Below, piece by piece: positions 12,469-26,100 of a DNA stretch of 64,000 nt. Source of the stretch: Monosporascus cannonballus (lineage: Eukaryota; Ascomycota; Sordariomycetes; Xylariales); the NCBI GenBank assembly GCA_004154925.1, contig QJNS01000275.1, positions 36,514-100,513 of the forward strand, read 5' to 3'. The notes beneath the pieces were generated by a model. It saw nothing but the letters and a program-made list of their open reading frames with translations, was not told the origin of the DNA and did no database searches. Numbering within the stretch: position 1 is the first letter of the stretch; each line of letters starts with the position of its first letter. Both the position numbers and the translations under genes were made by a program.

Positions 12469-14030
12469 ACGGAGTCTACAGGGCACGCAGGCGTAAAATA
12501 GCGCGGTGATGATCAGTAGTCATTACCAATATGCCTGGGAGGCGACCTAGTTCTAGTGAACACAACAAAAAGTGTGATAACTAGGTTCCTCGAGACAATA
12601 CTCGCACGTATTGATTGTATTTGTGCGCCTAACCTAGGGTAGATGACTGGAGACGGCTGGGGTCGTGGAGAGTGAATTGTGCTTCGGATACCGCTAGGAT
12701 TGTAGAAGAGCCCAAAGAAGCCGAAAATATTGATAAATTCTGGATCAGGACGACACGGGTGATTCTCTCGCTTCGCCAACGACACAAAGATGTATCATAA
12801 GAGGAGGCAATATATCTTCTGGAGACGGGTAATTGCTCAAAGTTTTTTATTTTATTTTTTATTTTTATTTTTTTTTTTGGCGCCGAGCCGACCACATCCT
12901 CTATCACCCCATAGGTATCACTAGCTACACTGCGATGTATCCCACCGACGCATTGTCTGTCGAATCGCCCCTGCTGAACACAGGTCCCATCTCTTCTCAT
13001 ATCGCCGAGGGGAATAGCATAACCCGGAGGCTAGCCCCGAAGGACTTCGACGGCAGAGGAACGGAGAAACGGGCCTGGACGGTGCCTGTATTGCCTAGAG
13101 CCAGATGGTCAGTAACGGCAAACAATTAAATTCCAAGTTTCAAGAGACTATACCATGAGTACGGACGACCTTGCCCCAAATCTGCAAATAAAATTGGTCA
13201 GTTATTGGCGATATGGAGCTCAATTCATTCGGGACATTGCCTACTACGCGCATCCGAGTTCCTCCTGTAAAGCGAGCAGAGTTAGTACAGATAGGTAACT
13301 GCACGTCATGCAAGGATGAGGCGTGACGCAAGAAAGGGCGGCATCAACATACTGATCTCCTTTGGCGCCTTGTGGACGAAGGCCACTTTTTTCCCCAAAT
13401 AGAAGCTACACAGAGTCAACAAAATCTGTCACCGGGGTGCTGTAAACGAGTATCAGGTGCGATACACATACCTGGCAGCCTGGGTGTCATCCACCCCCTC
13501 TATCTTCACCAGGCTTCGTTGAGGGTGCGTAGTATGCCTGCTGCGCTTGTATCCGAGGTGACGGGCTCTGCTCGTGGTCTCCTGTCAGCCATATTCCCGT
13601 CACTATATTTGTATTGGTAGCAATGTTTGTGGGCGTAAAGACTCGCTCGCGCGGGGTGTACCAACTTGACGTAGACTGGAAAGAAGAGTCAGTAAGAGTT
13701 GGCATATGGAGGGAGATGGAAGAATACGTACGTCTGTGGCCGGCTTCAGTTGGCATCTTGACGATTATTGCTGATCAATGGTATGCTGTAATGCGGCAGT
13801 AGATGGTGCGAGAAATGTGCAGCCGTGTGTCGGAAGTTCAAATTGCGGAGAAGATGTGCGTAAGCAAGGGCTCGATTACCGTCGCGCCCCTGATAAGATA
13901 AGGAAAAACGCGGCTCGGGAAATCCTGACCCACTACCATGTCGGCTAAGCGCGTACAGTACCACGTACACTGTAGGCCTTTTCTAAGACCTTTCTAAGCA
14001 GGCGGTGTCGGACGAGTAAAATAAAAATAA
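12469..14030. other. GC-normal stretch without a supportable gene
   Basis: Short frames of 60-123 codons occur on both strands and overlap each other, as expected of non-coding DNA of this composition. None shows a domain, a signal peptide or consistent splicing. A T-rich tract at 12,843-12,880 is the only distinct feature. Confidence 0.5.
12843..12880 (-). repeat. T-rich tract, A-tail-like on the minus strand
   Basis: A 38-bp run of T broken only by single A bases is followed directly by GGCGCC. Read on the minus strand it is an A-tail with interspersed T after a GC-rich end, as at the 3' end of a LINE- or SINE-type retroposon. No target duplication or internal promoter was recognised, so this is only a suggestion. 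Confidence 0.3.
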
Positions 14031-14726
14031 AAGTTAAGGATCAGCGTAATATCGAAGTAACTATTATAGAAATATTTTAATTATAAAAGTTAAAAAAGTT
14101 AAGCCTAATTATAATAAAATATAATATATAATTTTTTTAATAAACTTTTTACTTTCGAATTTTTATTTAAATTTATATAGTGATTTTAATTATATTACGC
14201 GTTTTCGAATTGCGTAAAAGTTTTAATTCCGAATTATAATATTTAAACCGTATTTAATATTAGATCGAAAGTTTTAAATAACTAAAAATAATATATTTAA
14301 ATATATTGAATTTTATGAAATACAATTCTATAATTATAAACATTATAAAAATATTCGTATATATTATTTAATTTTTTTATAAATTAGTAATGCTTTTAAA
14401 TTAATTTGATTTATAAATTAATAAATCTTTATATTTTAGTTATATAAATCTAATCTTATAAATCATGTAAAATAATTATTAATATATATTAATATAGTAT
14501 TTAAAACCAAACTTAGACTTATTTTTAAAAAAAATACTACTATATTTTATTTGTTAAATTCTTTTCCTATTTAAATTTTATAAAGTTAATTCACAAATAA
14601 AATTTTACTTTCATTTATTATAATATATAAGATTTTTTAAATTAAATATTAAATTAAAATTATATTTATATTCGTATTTTTACGGCTGAAATTAATACGT
14701 TTTTATACTAGCGCTTTACTATATAT

Positions 14727-14768
14727 ATTGAAGTACAGCAGGATATTTCTGCTATAATCAGCTTCAAT
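14727..14768. repeat. Nested hairpin
   Basis: Outer arms ATTGAAG (14,727-14,733) and CTTCAAT (14,762-14,768) enclose an inner CAGCAG/CTGCT pairing. Function is unknown. Confidence 0.4.
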
Positions 14769-17239
14769 TGATCAAAAAGTTCGAGTTTTATATATATATT
14801 AAAGAGATCATTTTTATTATAGAATTAATGTTTAAAAAGTACACTACTACTTATTATATTTTTCTACATTTTAGTTATCAGATTAAATCTCTTAAGTATA
14901 GTCGGATTAAGTTCTTTACTTCGGCAACGTCTTTTCGTATTGCGACATAATTTGTTTATCTATATTGATTAGGACTAATTCTTTCTTAGTTTAGAATCGT
15001 ATAAAAAAATTTAATACACGTTTAAATTTTAATAATTGCGAAAAAAGTAAATATTATATTTAAATAATTTAACTATTAAATTTAAAAACACCTATATTAT
15101 TAAACAATTTCTAATTTTCTATGTACTATTTTTAACTAATTATTACAAAAAGCTTATAAAGTAATTATTTTCTATACTATTATTTATTTTGTATATTTTC
15201 TTTAAAATAACTATCATTTTTATTGTAGTTTTTAATCTACTTATATTAAGTTTTATAATTTTTAAAATATGTTTAATAAATTCTTTCAAAATAAAATATA
15301 AAATATAAGAGATATAATTATAATTTCATACGACGATAAGCCGGTTATACTAATTAGTAAGTGTACTGAAATTTTAAAATTTAAATTTAATTTATTTAGA
15401 TATACGTAACAAGTTCATAAGTACGAGAACGAGATTCGAATATAAAATTCTATAAAAGATTATTTGAAAAAATATATTTATAAAAGGTTTTTATCCAAAT
15501 ATTATATGTTTTATAATTAAAATACAAAATCTAATAATTAAATATTACATTGTGTGTTTTTAATAACGATATAACGATTTTTCTATTTATTTTCTTCGAC
15601 TAAATTTTACAACTTTTAATAATATTTTTATTATAAGTATTTTAGAAATAATAAGTTTTATATATTATATATTATCGATATGTTCGAATATTAAAAAACG
15701 TATTATGCTTTTTCTTATATAATTTAAGATTTACTAGAATATAAACTAAAATTATTCAAAAGAATTTAATTTTATATATATATATATATACATTACGGTT
15801 TATTATAATTATATAAACTGATGAGCCAAGACATATTATTTTTATAATTCAGAGACTTAATTACGAGTTTACGAAATAAACTATTTATAAATCTAAATTA
15901 TATGTAAATTTGTTCTAAATATTTTACAAATAGTTTATAAAATATTAACCAAATTATAAAAATTAAAACTTGAAACTGTTGTTAAACTTATTTTATTAAG
16001 TCACTTTTTTTAAACAACAATATATACCAATAATTTTAAAAAAATAATTGACGTAATTTACATTTCATAATACTAAATTGGATAAGATATGTTCAAAATT
16101 CAATGAAATAATTATTTAGTTTTATTAATAATATAAAGAAATCTTTATTATATTTAAATAAATATTTAAGATTGTTTTCTAGATAGGCTGTAACATTATA
16201 GAATTATGCATTTATATTGCTACATCTGTATTCTTTATTTTTTTGTATAAATATTTAAATATAAAAGTATTGTTTTATATTTTATTTACAAAGTCTTTTG
16301 ATATATTACAAATAAATTTATATATGTAAAAAGTTTAATTGTAACTTTAGAATTTATAATCTATATGTAATCTGAATTATATTATGTATATATTTATATT
16401 TTGTATAAAAGGTATTTTTTAAAAGAAATATAAAAAAGTATCTTCGTAAATATTTAGAGATTCTAAATTGTATTATATAAAATAAATACATGTCAGAAAT
16501 TTATAGGTAATTATCAACATTGAAATACATCATATTTAATTTTTTCTTCGCAATAACGTGTTTTAACTTTAGCAGTAATATTATTTTTTGAATATTATAC
16601 TTCAAAGAAACTTTTAATTAATATTAATATATACATTATATAAACATTTCTATAAAAAGTAAAAATTAAATTTTCATTCAAATTAAAACTTTAAATAAGT
16701 TATATATTTAAGAGATATAAATATTTTAGACTATAATAACAGAAATTTAAATTCGTATAATAATAATAAAACAAAATTAAATATTGTATAAGAACTGTGA
16801 TTATTTCGAAAATAAAATCGGATTATGAATTAAGATCAATGGTTTTAAAAAATATTAATTTAAATTTAAAGATTTTATAATTATTTATATACTTACACAA
16901 TTACGAAAGGATTTGCTTATTACTGCTGTTATAATTATTATATTAGTATTATTATCCATAATTATAAAGTTTTGTATTAAAAAAAAATAAAATATATTAT
17001 AAATATTTTATTAATATATGATTTAAAGTTTTTATAATATTTGTTTCAACTATATATTGGAATTTTATATTAGTTTTAAAATAACTAACTAAATAATATA
17101 TATCATTTATAAATTAATATTTAATAAAAACATTTAATATATTTAACAATTATTCACCTTAAAGAACCATGTTTATAAGATGTATTAATATAAATATACA
17201 GTGATAAATACTAATTTAAAATAATAGAGACCTATAAAC

Positions 17240-17400
17240 AAGGATGAAATATTCTCCGAATAGCCGTGAATATATTCTAAAAAGTAAATATATTAAGTTA
17301 TATATATCTAGCGTTTTCCACCAGGTGCTAGATAGTGAATTTATACTAGTAAGTAGGTCGGCGGCTAGTCAGCTTCTAGCCGCAATTCTAAAAAGGCTAT
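17240..17400 (+). repeat. Dispersed repeat R, plus-oriented copy
   Basis: About 150 bp align well with the reverse complement of 47,120-47,290, roughly three of four positions by eye. Both copies carry an inverted repeat: here TATCTAGC and GCTAGATA around a short loop at about 17,305-17,334. An ACTAGTAAGTAGGTCGGCGGC segment follows. The patch is richer in G and C than its flanks. No coding potential is seen. Confidence 0.6.
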
Positions 17401-20400
17401 ATTTTTATAATTAACTCATTTTTTCAAATAAAATATCATTATTCTAAACAATATATATTATTATTTCAATACTAACATATTTGATAGCTTATATTGTAAT
17501 TATTTAATTGAATTATATATTATTATATTGTAATACTTAATAAAGAATTATAATTATACTAAATATTTACAAATTTATAAAAATTAGAAATTTATACATT
17601 TCGACTTTCTTAATAATTTTAAATTTTATTATATAATATTAAAATAAAAAATATTATTTGAATATTAGAAGCGTTAATAATTATAAAGAATATTTATACG
17701 ATTTCAATTTTTAAAATTATGTAAAGTTTTATTAAAAATATATTAAATTTTCATAAAAATATTTATATTATTAAAGAATTATCTTACTTAAGACCCTCAA
17801 AACTTTATATAAATAAATTTACATGAAGATAAAGCTGAAAATAATGTGATATTTGAATTTATTACCATATATTTTTATTGAAATATATATATCGAAATAA
17901 AGTATTAAAAAAATCAATTTTAATTTTATAAATTTCCATATTTTCTAATCGTATTTATACTTAGAAAAATTTATTAAGATAAGGATTTTGCATTATAATA
18001 CTTAAAAAGTATTAATTATTACATACATAGCCAAGAATTAATGTTCTTTTAATAATTATTTGTAACCTTTTTTTAAAAGTATTATAAAGTACTTAAATTG
18101 TATAGACTTAAAATAAAAATGTTAATTTCATTGAAAATAATTAAGCTATACCAGCTAAACTATTTAATTAATTATTAAGTCTTTGCTCTAAGAATATATA
18201 TTAGTAGAAAGATTATATAGATTTAACTAATTAATACATTAAATACGTTTTGTAATATTAAAAATATAATCAGTAATAAAATTACATTACAAATTGATAT
18301 TTTGTAATTGTATAGTATTAAGCCTATATATATAATTAGAGATTAAAATAAATATTTTAGTCCTTTTTAAATTCCTTTAAAGAATTAAAATACATAACTT
18401 AGTTTCCTTAAATTTATATTATCTAAGTAGACTTATTTCAAATTTAACAAGAATTTTAAATTTGTAATTACTTCAACTAAAAAACAAACATCGCTATTTT
18501 TACTACTTATATTATTAAATTTAATTTTATAGTAATACTTTATATTTGTAATTTGGAAACATATTTTATATAGATTATAATTAAAAATTCTCTTTGATAA
18601 GAAAAGTTTATACCTTATATTAATTGTTCTTATAATAGTTTCTACCTATTTTTATTTTTTCTTCAACGTATTAGCTGTAAAAAAATCGATTAGTTCGTAA
18701 AAAATAGGTTATATAATAGCGTTTTTTATAACTTTGAAAGAATCTGATTAATGAAAGGTACGAAATTTACGAAAAAAGCTTCCGCTTTTTAATTTTAAAA
18801 AATAATAATTCCTTGCAGCAGAAAAGCGGTAAGAGTAATCCATTATAAGAGGAAATTCTTAAAGGCGTTAAAAAATAAAACAAGATTATTCGCTTAAAAA
18901 AAAGAAAATCGTTTAGATACTAAATTATTAGCTGCTAGGACATCCGATTAGTTCGACGTTAACGATATTCGTTAACTGTCTATAACTAGATTAAATTCGA
19001 TTTTTTTTTCAGAAGTATCTTTATTACTAGTAAAAACTCTTTAATAAACGTTAGGCGCTTATAATACTTTTTGAGAGTTTTAAAATGACCTAAAAATTTA
19101 AATACTTTTTCTTTAATTAAATAGTAGGAAAGTTTATTTTTTATATATAACGAATATTCTCTTTATTGTCGACGTAATTTAGTTATTTATTTTTATTTTT
19201 TCTCTTATATACAGATCTTAATAATAGTTGTTATTAATTTAAATAAAGATATATAGAAAACTGAATATGATTTAATGTTTAATAGAACTTTCAATTAATA
19301 GTTACTTTCTAAGATTTTATTTATTATTATATATATATCGATGTGCTTAAAATCGAGAGTTTTAATAGATTGCTTTAACTATATATTTTTAATAACGATG
19401 TAAATTGCAACTTTATTATCGAAAAGTAATATCCTGAATCGTGTTTAATTACACTACTTATTTATCTAATTCTATATAAATTTTAATTTTATTTTAAATT
19501 TGTAATATAGTTTTTTAAAATGTTTTAACATAAGTATTACTTTAATATTAATAAGTTCGTTTTGTATTTTTTTTTGTAAACCTTATATATATAATCGAAG
19601 GTTGCGTTTATTAAACTTATTATAATTTTTATCGTAATTAATAACATAGATATATTAAATAATTTGTATTTGTTTAATTTAATTATTTTATATATATAAT
19701 TAATATAATATTATAAATCCTTTTTTATATCAAATTTAACTATTTTATTTATTTATTTGTTTTCAGTTTAAAAACACTTAATGACTTACAATTTAAATCT
19801 ATTCGTATTATTAAACTTTGCTAAAAGTGTGAAATACATGTCATTGTTTAATTAAAAGCGAGGTTAAATAAGAATCTATTTATGTTTAAATATGTTTAAT
19901 ATATATATATATATTATTTATTCGATCTTTGTATCTCGTAGTCAAGATAAAAAGTAAAACAAATATATAAAATTATTGATCCTTATAAATATACTATTAT
20001 AATATATAGGTATTGCTTGATTTTTTAATAAGGAAAATTCTGGTATAAAATATAAAATAATAAATTTTATAATCGTTTTAATACTAATATCAGGTTATAG
20101 TTTTCTATAAGATTTATATCGTAACATCTTCGCTTTATTATAAAAATTCTATTATTATAGAAGTTTTTAAATTATTTTGTTCATTTTAAAGAAATAATAA
20201 GTGTTTTAAATCGTTTTATAGTTTAATAGATTTTTAAAAATCTATATAAGAAGTATTTATAAATATAGCATATTAAGCCTTTCCGATATTTCTTTATATT
20301 CGTTATTTGATTAAGTTTTTATTTTTTGGTAAAGTAATATCATATTTCTTTTAAAATATTTTAATATTTACTTTATAATATATTTTTATAGTTATAATTT

Positions 20401-21450
20401 AAAATAGATATAAAGATCTCTTTGAAATCATTTTGAATATTGCGTAGTTAATTTTAATTAATATTGAAATCGAACTATTAGCTAAGCATCGTGATTTTAT
20501 TGTTATTTAAACGGTTTTTGTAAATAATAACGTAATTAAAATCCTGTCATCGTTTTACGTATTTTAACTATCGTTTTATAATTTTTTTAGTCGTAATAAA
20601 ATAGAAAAGAGGTTAATAATCTCTATAAGCATTAATTTGATAAACGTTTTCTTAAAAAGAATATTAAAGTGTTTAAAAAGCTATGATAATAAGTACGAAT
20701 ATTTAATCGGAAATAATATAAATAAAGTTAGTTTTTTGTATAAAAAGGATTAAGAAAAGAATAATTCAATATTTTATTATTCGATTATTATATTTACCGT
20801 ATAATTCGAAAACTTGGTTGTTAATTTAAAATAACGTATTAAGTGATATTTAATTAATATTACTTCGTTAATATTTATATTTTTTATTTTAACTAATGTT
20901 TTTATAATTTACAATATTTATTTTAACTTTTTAATAAAGTTTTAGATGAATTTTTTAAAATAATTAGCAATTATAAGAATACTTGTACTTTTTTAACAAT
21001 AAATAACGTTTATTTATTTATAATTATAACTATTAAATAGTTTTATTCCAATATAATATAAAATAATAATATATTTTAGATTTTTCGTTTTTTATTTATA
21101 TAAAATATATTTCAGTTAACGCTATGTTTTCTAGCTTGTACCGAATTTATAAAAAATTATTATACGATATAATTTGTATGACAAATTCAATATACTGTGT
21201 TTTCGAATATAATATCTGATTTATATTATCTCATTACAATTAAAACCCTATTTTGGAAATTATAATTACGTTTACAGCATAAATATAATTAAATAACTTT
21301 TAATATTAGGTTAATTTAATTTTAAAACAACTTACAAAAATAATAAAACATTTAAACTAAGACCTAATATCAAATTATAATTTTTTAGTTTTAATTATTA
21401 TTATTTTATATAAACATATTTAAATGTTTTACAAATTCGATAATAAGATA

Positions 21451-21554
21451 ATAATAAAATAATAATAAAATAATAATAAAATAATAATAAAATAATAATA
21501 AAATAATAATAAAATAATAATAAAATAATAATAAAATAATAATAATAATAAAAT
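21451..21554. repeat. 11-bp tandem repeat, about nine copies
   Basis: The unit AATAATAAAAT repeats with very little variation, ending in an expanded (AAT)n copy. It is flanked by ordinary AT-rich desert. Confidence 0.9.
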
Positions 21555-22597
21555 AAAAAATAAAAAATTATATTTATATAAAATTTAAAAAACGTTTTTT
21601 AAAGATAAATAAAATTTTAAAATCGGTGTTAATTTAATCAAAATATTAAATAAATAATAAAATATCTTAATTAATATTAAATATATTTTACAACGTTTTT
21701 ATTAGTATAATAATATATTTATTATATATAATATTTAACTACAAGGTTTCTAAAGATAATTCGATATATAAAAAGTTCGTTGAAATATGTGTTTACACGT
21801 ATAAATTATAATTATTACGTTATAAATATAAAGATATTTCGAATTTAATTAATTTCAACCTTGTTATAGCTATAACGCAAAAAAAATAATTTGTACAGTT
21901 GAAAAACCTATTGCACGAATTTTGTTTTATAAAATATATTAAAGAAGCTCTGTATACGATAATGCAGCCAGTAATTGCATTATTACAGCTATACGGGCGT
22001 TATGGTCGCTTATTTTCTAAACTTAAACTTAGCTGTATTAATTTTAATATCTTTTTTAAAGAAGTCGAAGAAAACTTCATATATATCTTAATTTATATTT
22101 AACGCATATATAAAGTATTAAATTTGTCGAATTTAATTTAGTTATATTGTAACTTTGAAAATATTTTGAATTTAATGAAATTTAATTCTATATAATTACG
22201 AAGTATTAATAATAACTGAAATAAACAAAAATATAATTAAACAAGTTTTCTTATATTAAATTACTTTTAATTAGCGTATAATTAAATAATTCGGTTAATA
22301 TTTATGTTATTATAATTATTAAAACGTTATAGATGATAATTGTATTGAATTTTAATTTAGTTTTATTAGCTTTAATTATTATTTAAAAAAATTCGAAACA
22401 ACCTTTATATACGTGTTAATATATTTTTAACATATATATAAATTATTAAAATTATTTAATTTAAATTAATTATATAAACGGATAAAATCGGTGATTGTAT
22501 TAAGAAAAATACTAAATAAAAACACTTTTATATAATTTTAACTTAGGGTTTATTAGTTCGTTGCGAAAATATGTTATTTAATTAGTTAATTTTAATA

Positions 22598-23175
22598 CCT
22601 TGGCGTAGTACACAAAAGTATATCAAAAATAAAAACGAGTCAGCAGAGGCCTAAGCTAGCTGAGATAAGATTTATAGTTTTTACAATTAGAATAGATTAT
22701 ACCTTAGTCCTATAAAGCCTCACTTTATAGCCGAATGCGTAGTTGCTGACAAGCTTCAACCATGATAAACCTTATGCCCGCTGGCTCCACGGTTCGGCAG
22801 GGTCAGACAATATGACTTACAAAAGGTTAAGCTTTGCGCGGCAAACCGTAAGGATAAACCTTGAAGGTAAACCATAAGAGTAAACCTTAAGTGCGCATAA
22901 AAGGCTTTGCGAGTCCTCGCCGGTCTCGATCGTTCTACGGTTCTCAAGTCACCATCAACCAAAATATTATGCCGCGAAATTCGGAATATGCGTTACCTCA
23001 TCTTGATCAGGACCCCATTTTGGAGGTTGTGGCTGCGCCTGCGGCGCAGCAGCCGTAACCACAGCTATAGCTTTTGATTAAGAAGTATCTGTCAGGGGTC
23101 CAATATATCAGCTAAATTTCTTTAAGAATAATACCCAAAAAAACAATACAACCTCCAAAATAAGGCTTAATGGCA
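22598..23175. mobile_element. Less-mutated patch, probable transposon remnant with palindromes
   Basis: About 580 bp richer in G and C than the flanks. Its first 90 bp resemble 33,856-33,960, sharing AACGAGYCAG and AGCTAGCTGA. A degenerate 14-bp direct repeat of the GTAAACCTTAAG type occurs three times at about 22,851-22,892. At 23,009-23,170 several inverted repeats nest. A minus-strand frame of 68 codons at 22,756-22,962 has no family match that I can see. The class of element is undetermined. Confidence 0.4.
23009..23170. repeat. Nested inverted repeats with a GC-rich core hairpin
   Basis: Three layers are visible. GGACCCC at 23,010-23,016 pairs with GGGGTCC at about 23,094-23,100. TGCGCC and GGCGCA form a tight hairpin near 23,033-23,047, extended by GGTTGTGGC against GCCGTAACC. 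ATTTTGGAGGTTG at 23,017-23,029 pairs with CAACCTCCAAAAT at about 23,151-23,163. This fits a foldback-type transposon end. Confidence 0.55.
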
Positions 23176-26100
23176 AGTTGTGATTTTTTCGTTCGGTTTA
23201 ATACGTTTTTATACAAATTCGCAAAAATTATTAATATTAACTTTAGTAATATATATTAATTACGAAACTCCCAGTACTTTAACCTCTATAATTTAACGCA
23301 AAAATAAAATCTTTAATTTTTTAATATAATGTTATTTTTAATTAATACGAAATAAAAATTATTATAATAAAAAAGTAGTCTAAAGTCTTAATTAATAGAT
23401 GCCATAAATTTTTACCTTTTTTAAATTAATACGATAATAATAAATCCCTATAAAATAAAATAATAATATATAGGGTTTAAAATCGTCCGTAATAAATTCC
23501 CAAAAATATTTTTTAAATTAACTAAATATGGGTAATATATTTGAAAATTTAAGGTGGATATCCTAGATTTTCGAGTATTTAACATTTTAAAGCAAAACGG
23601 TAATTTTTATTTGATATTTTTACCGGTTTTTTGCCGATATAAACGTAATTAACCTATATGCGAATATTATATGTACGATTGATAACCTTATAAAATTTTT
23701 GCGTTATTAATTTATTCGCTTTATATTAGACGTTATGTTTAGCGAGCAAGGCTGTATTTTACGAAAAAAATAAGTCGATATAATGTATAATTTAGTTTTC
23801 AAAAAACTTAAAATTTTTTTCGTTATTAAAATAACTTTTAGAAAATTTGTAATTATTTAAGCTTTTTTTTAATAATAATTAACTTAATAATTATTTAAAT
23901 TGTACTATTAATTAAATTAACGAAAAAATAACAAATTTCTATATTAATAATTCTATATTTTATTTTTATTTTAATATTTGCGGATATGAAAATGTTTAAT
24001 TTAAAGATATTAAATTATATAGGTGCCGGATAATATAATTATTTTATTTTTCGTTTTAAGTAAGTATTAAATAATTAATTTTAAATTATTATATTAAATT
24101 TTACTTTCTAATAACGATATAATCTGGTTATTATCGACAAAATATATTTATTATTAAAATAAAAAAAATTTCCGGCTGATATATAATAATATCCGTAACT
24201 TATTTTTTATTTTCCTTGCCTATATATATTAATTTGCGTATATAATAATTATTAATAATACCATAAAAAAGGAATTGCGAAATATAACGGTTTTCGTTAA
24301 ATTAGCAGCTTAATTAAATATAGTTATATGACGGAAATCCGGCATTTTAATATTAATTATTCCGAAATCGACATTATTATTTTCCTTATATTTAAAGATT
24401 AACGTTTAAATTAACAATATTTAAATTTTTTAATAATTAATATATCCGGGTTATTAAATAATATCTTTTTAATTTAGCTTAATAATTTATGTTTTATTAT
24501 TAAAATTATTATTGACGTAAATAATAAGGCGAAGTTTATAAATATCCGGAATTATTTAATTAAAATTTTAGTAAACCGGGGGTATGTATTAAATATTATA
24601 AAAACAGTTTTTAAATTTAATAATTCCGAAATATTATATAAAAATTAAATTCGTGTATATAATAATTTAAACCAATTAAATAATTTTATTTATATTATCA
24701 AAATTATTATTGTTTTTGGATTAAGTATAAATATTCCGGATATTAATTAAATAATATAATAAAATATACCGTAAAACGTTTCGATTAAGAATTTATCATA
24801 ACGATTCGGTTAAATAATTTATAATTATAAACGATTAAATATAATTAATTATGGACAAATTATATTATTTATACCTTATTAAACTTTCGATATATATAAA
24901 ATTAAATTATTTAATTTAAAAGAAATAAAAATAACGAAAATAATTTAGATTCGGTAAGCCAAAAACCGTATTATTTATAAAAACATAAAGGTCGTAATAA
25001 AAAATAACGTAACGGATTCGGATAATAAAAAAAGCGATACGTAATTTATCGCGAATAATTTCGATTAAAACGAAATAATTATCGAATTTTAATTTCAATT
25101 TTCGGCCGACCAAAATATTATCCGTAAACTTTTAAATAAATTAATTTTAACTTCCGGTATCGGATACAAATAAAGCCTTGATAATACGCGTTTTATAACA
25201 GCAAATATATATGTAAAATAATTTTAATATATTTTAAAAAAACGAAATTATTATATTAAAAAAACCGTCATAACCTAATTCTGGCTGGACTTTATTATAA
25301 TATATATACGCTTAATTTTCTTTACATACTTAAACTTTTAAATTCGAAAATATTTATATAATAATAACTAAAAGCCGGTTGGGTAAAAACGGCTATTTAA
25401 GAAATAATAAAATCTTAATATAAACGATAAATAAATAAATAAATAATTTTTTGCGCGGTCGTTTTTATTTAGCAATAAAAAAAGCAAAATAGATACTTAT
25501 TTTTATTAAAATTAAACGGTTTTTATTTAATAAGTTTCTGAATAAATTAAACGAAATTAAAAAATATATTTAATTTAAAATAGAATCGGATTAATTAAGA
25601 TGATTTCCGGTTTCGATAAATAAAAGTATTAAAATATTTTAAAAAACCGCCTATTTTTTATATTATATATAATATCCGAAAGAATTATATTTTTAATTTT
25701 ACCAAAAATATAATTAATTTTTCATAAGCGACAAAATTCGTTTAATCGGAAATAATGGCGCTATATCCCCATACTACAAACCGATCCATATAAATTACGG
25801 ATTATTATTAAGTTATAAATTCGACAAATATCGAAAAAATTATAAAACCGCCTTAAATCGCGCGCGGTTTTAATCAAAATATTTAATATATAGTCGTCCG
25901 GTTTAAACAGGCAATTAACGATTTAACGGTATTTCCAATAATTTAAATATTAAACCAGCATATAATTTATATATTTTTGTAATTTAAATTCATAATTTTG
26001 GTTACAGTAACGCCTATACCTATATGCGTAATTCGTAATATATTAAGTAATCCTAATTAAAATTTTATTTCGTCCTTTTTATTGGTAATATCGGCGCAAA

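Larger units (their letters stand above)
11128..14030. other. GC-normal island inside RIP desert
   Basis: The sequence changes abruptly from AT-rich to normal composition at about 11,128 and back at about 14,030. The left edge carries TTAGGTACCCGCGAG and GTGGGTA, like the motifs of the 2.2-2.7 kb island, followed by a TCCCTCACCCT segment that both islands share. This suggests a mobile or translocated segment that arrived after RIP, or a single-copy survivor. The left third holds the zinc-finger-like reading frame. From 12,470 to 14,030 I see only short overlapping frames on both strands with no protein character, plus one T-tract. Confidence 0.55.
14031..22597. other. AT-rich RIP-degraded block
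   Basis: Mutated DNA without a supportable gene. It contains a hairpin at 14,727-14,768, an R repeat copy at about 17,240-17,400, TA runs (for example 15,773-15,790) and an 11-bp tandem repeat at 21,451-21,554. From about 18,600 to 21,000 the + strand is T-rich, which may mark an element lying on the minus strand, because the retroelement copies farther right are A-rich on their coding strand. Confidence 0.55.

Noticed and set aside
12513..13970. Many 60-120 codon frames on both strands
   Set aside because: They overlap one another without motif, signal peptide or plausible splicing; chance frames in GC-normal DNA.
22756..22962. 68-codon minus-strand frame
   Set aside because: It overlaps a degenerate direct-repeat array in a transposon-like patch and has no recognisable domain.
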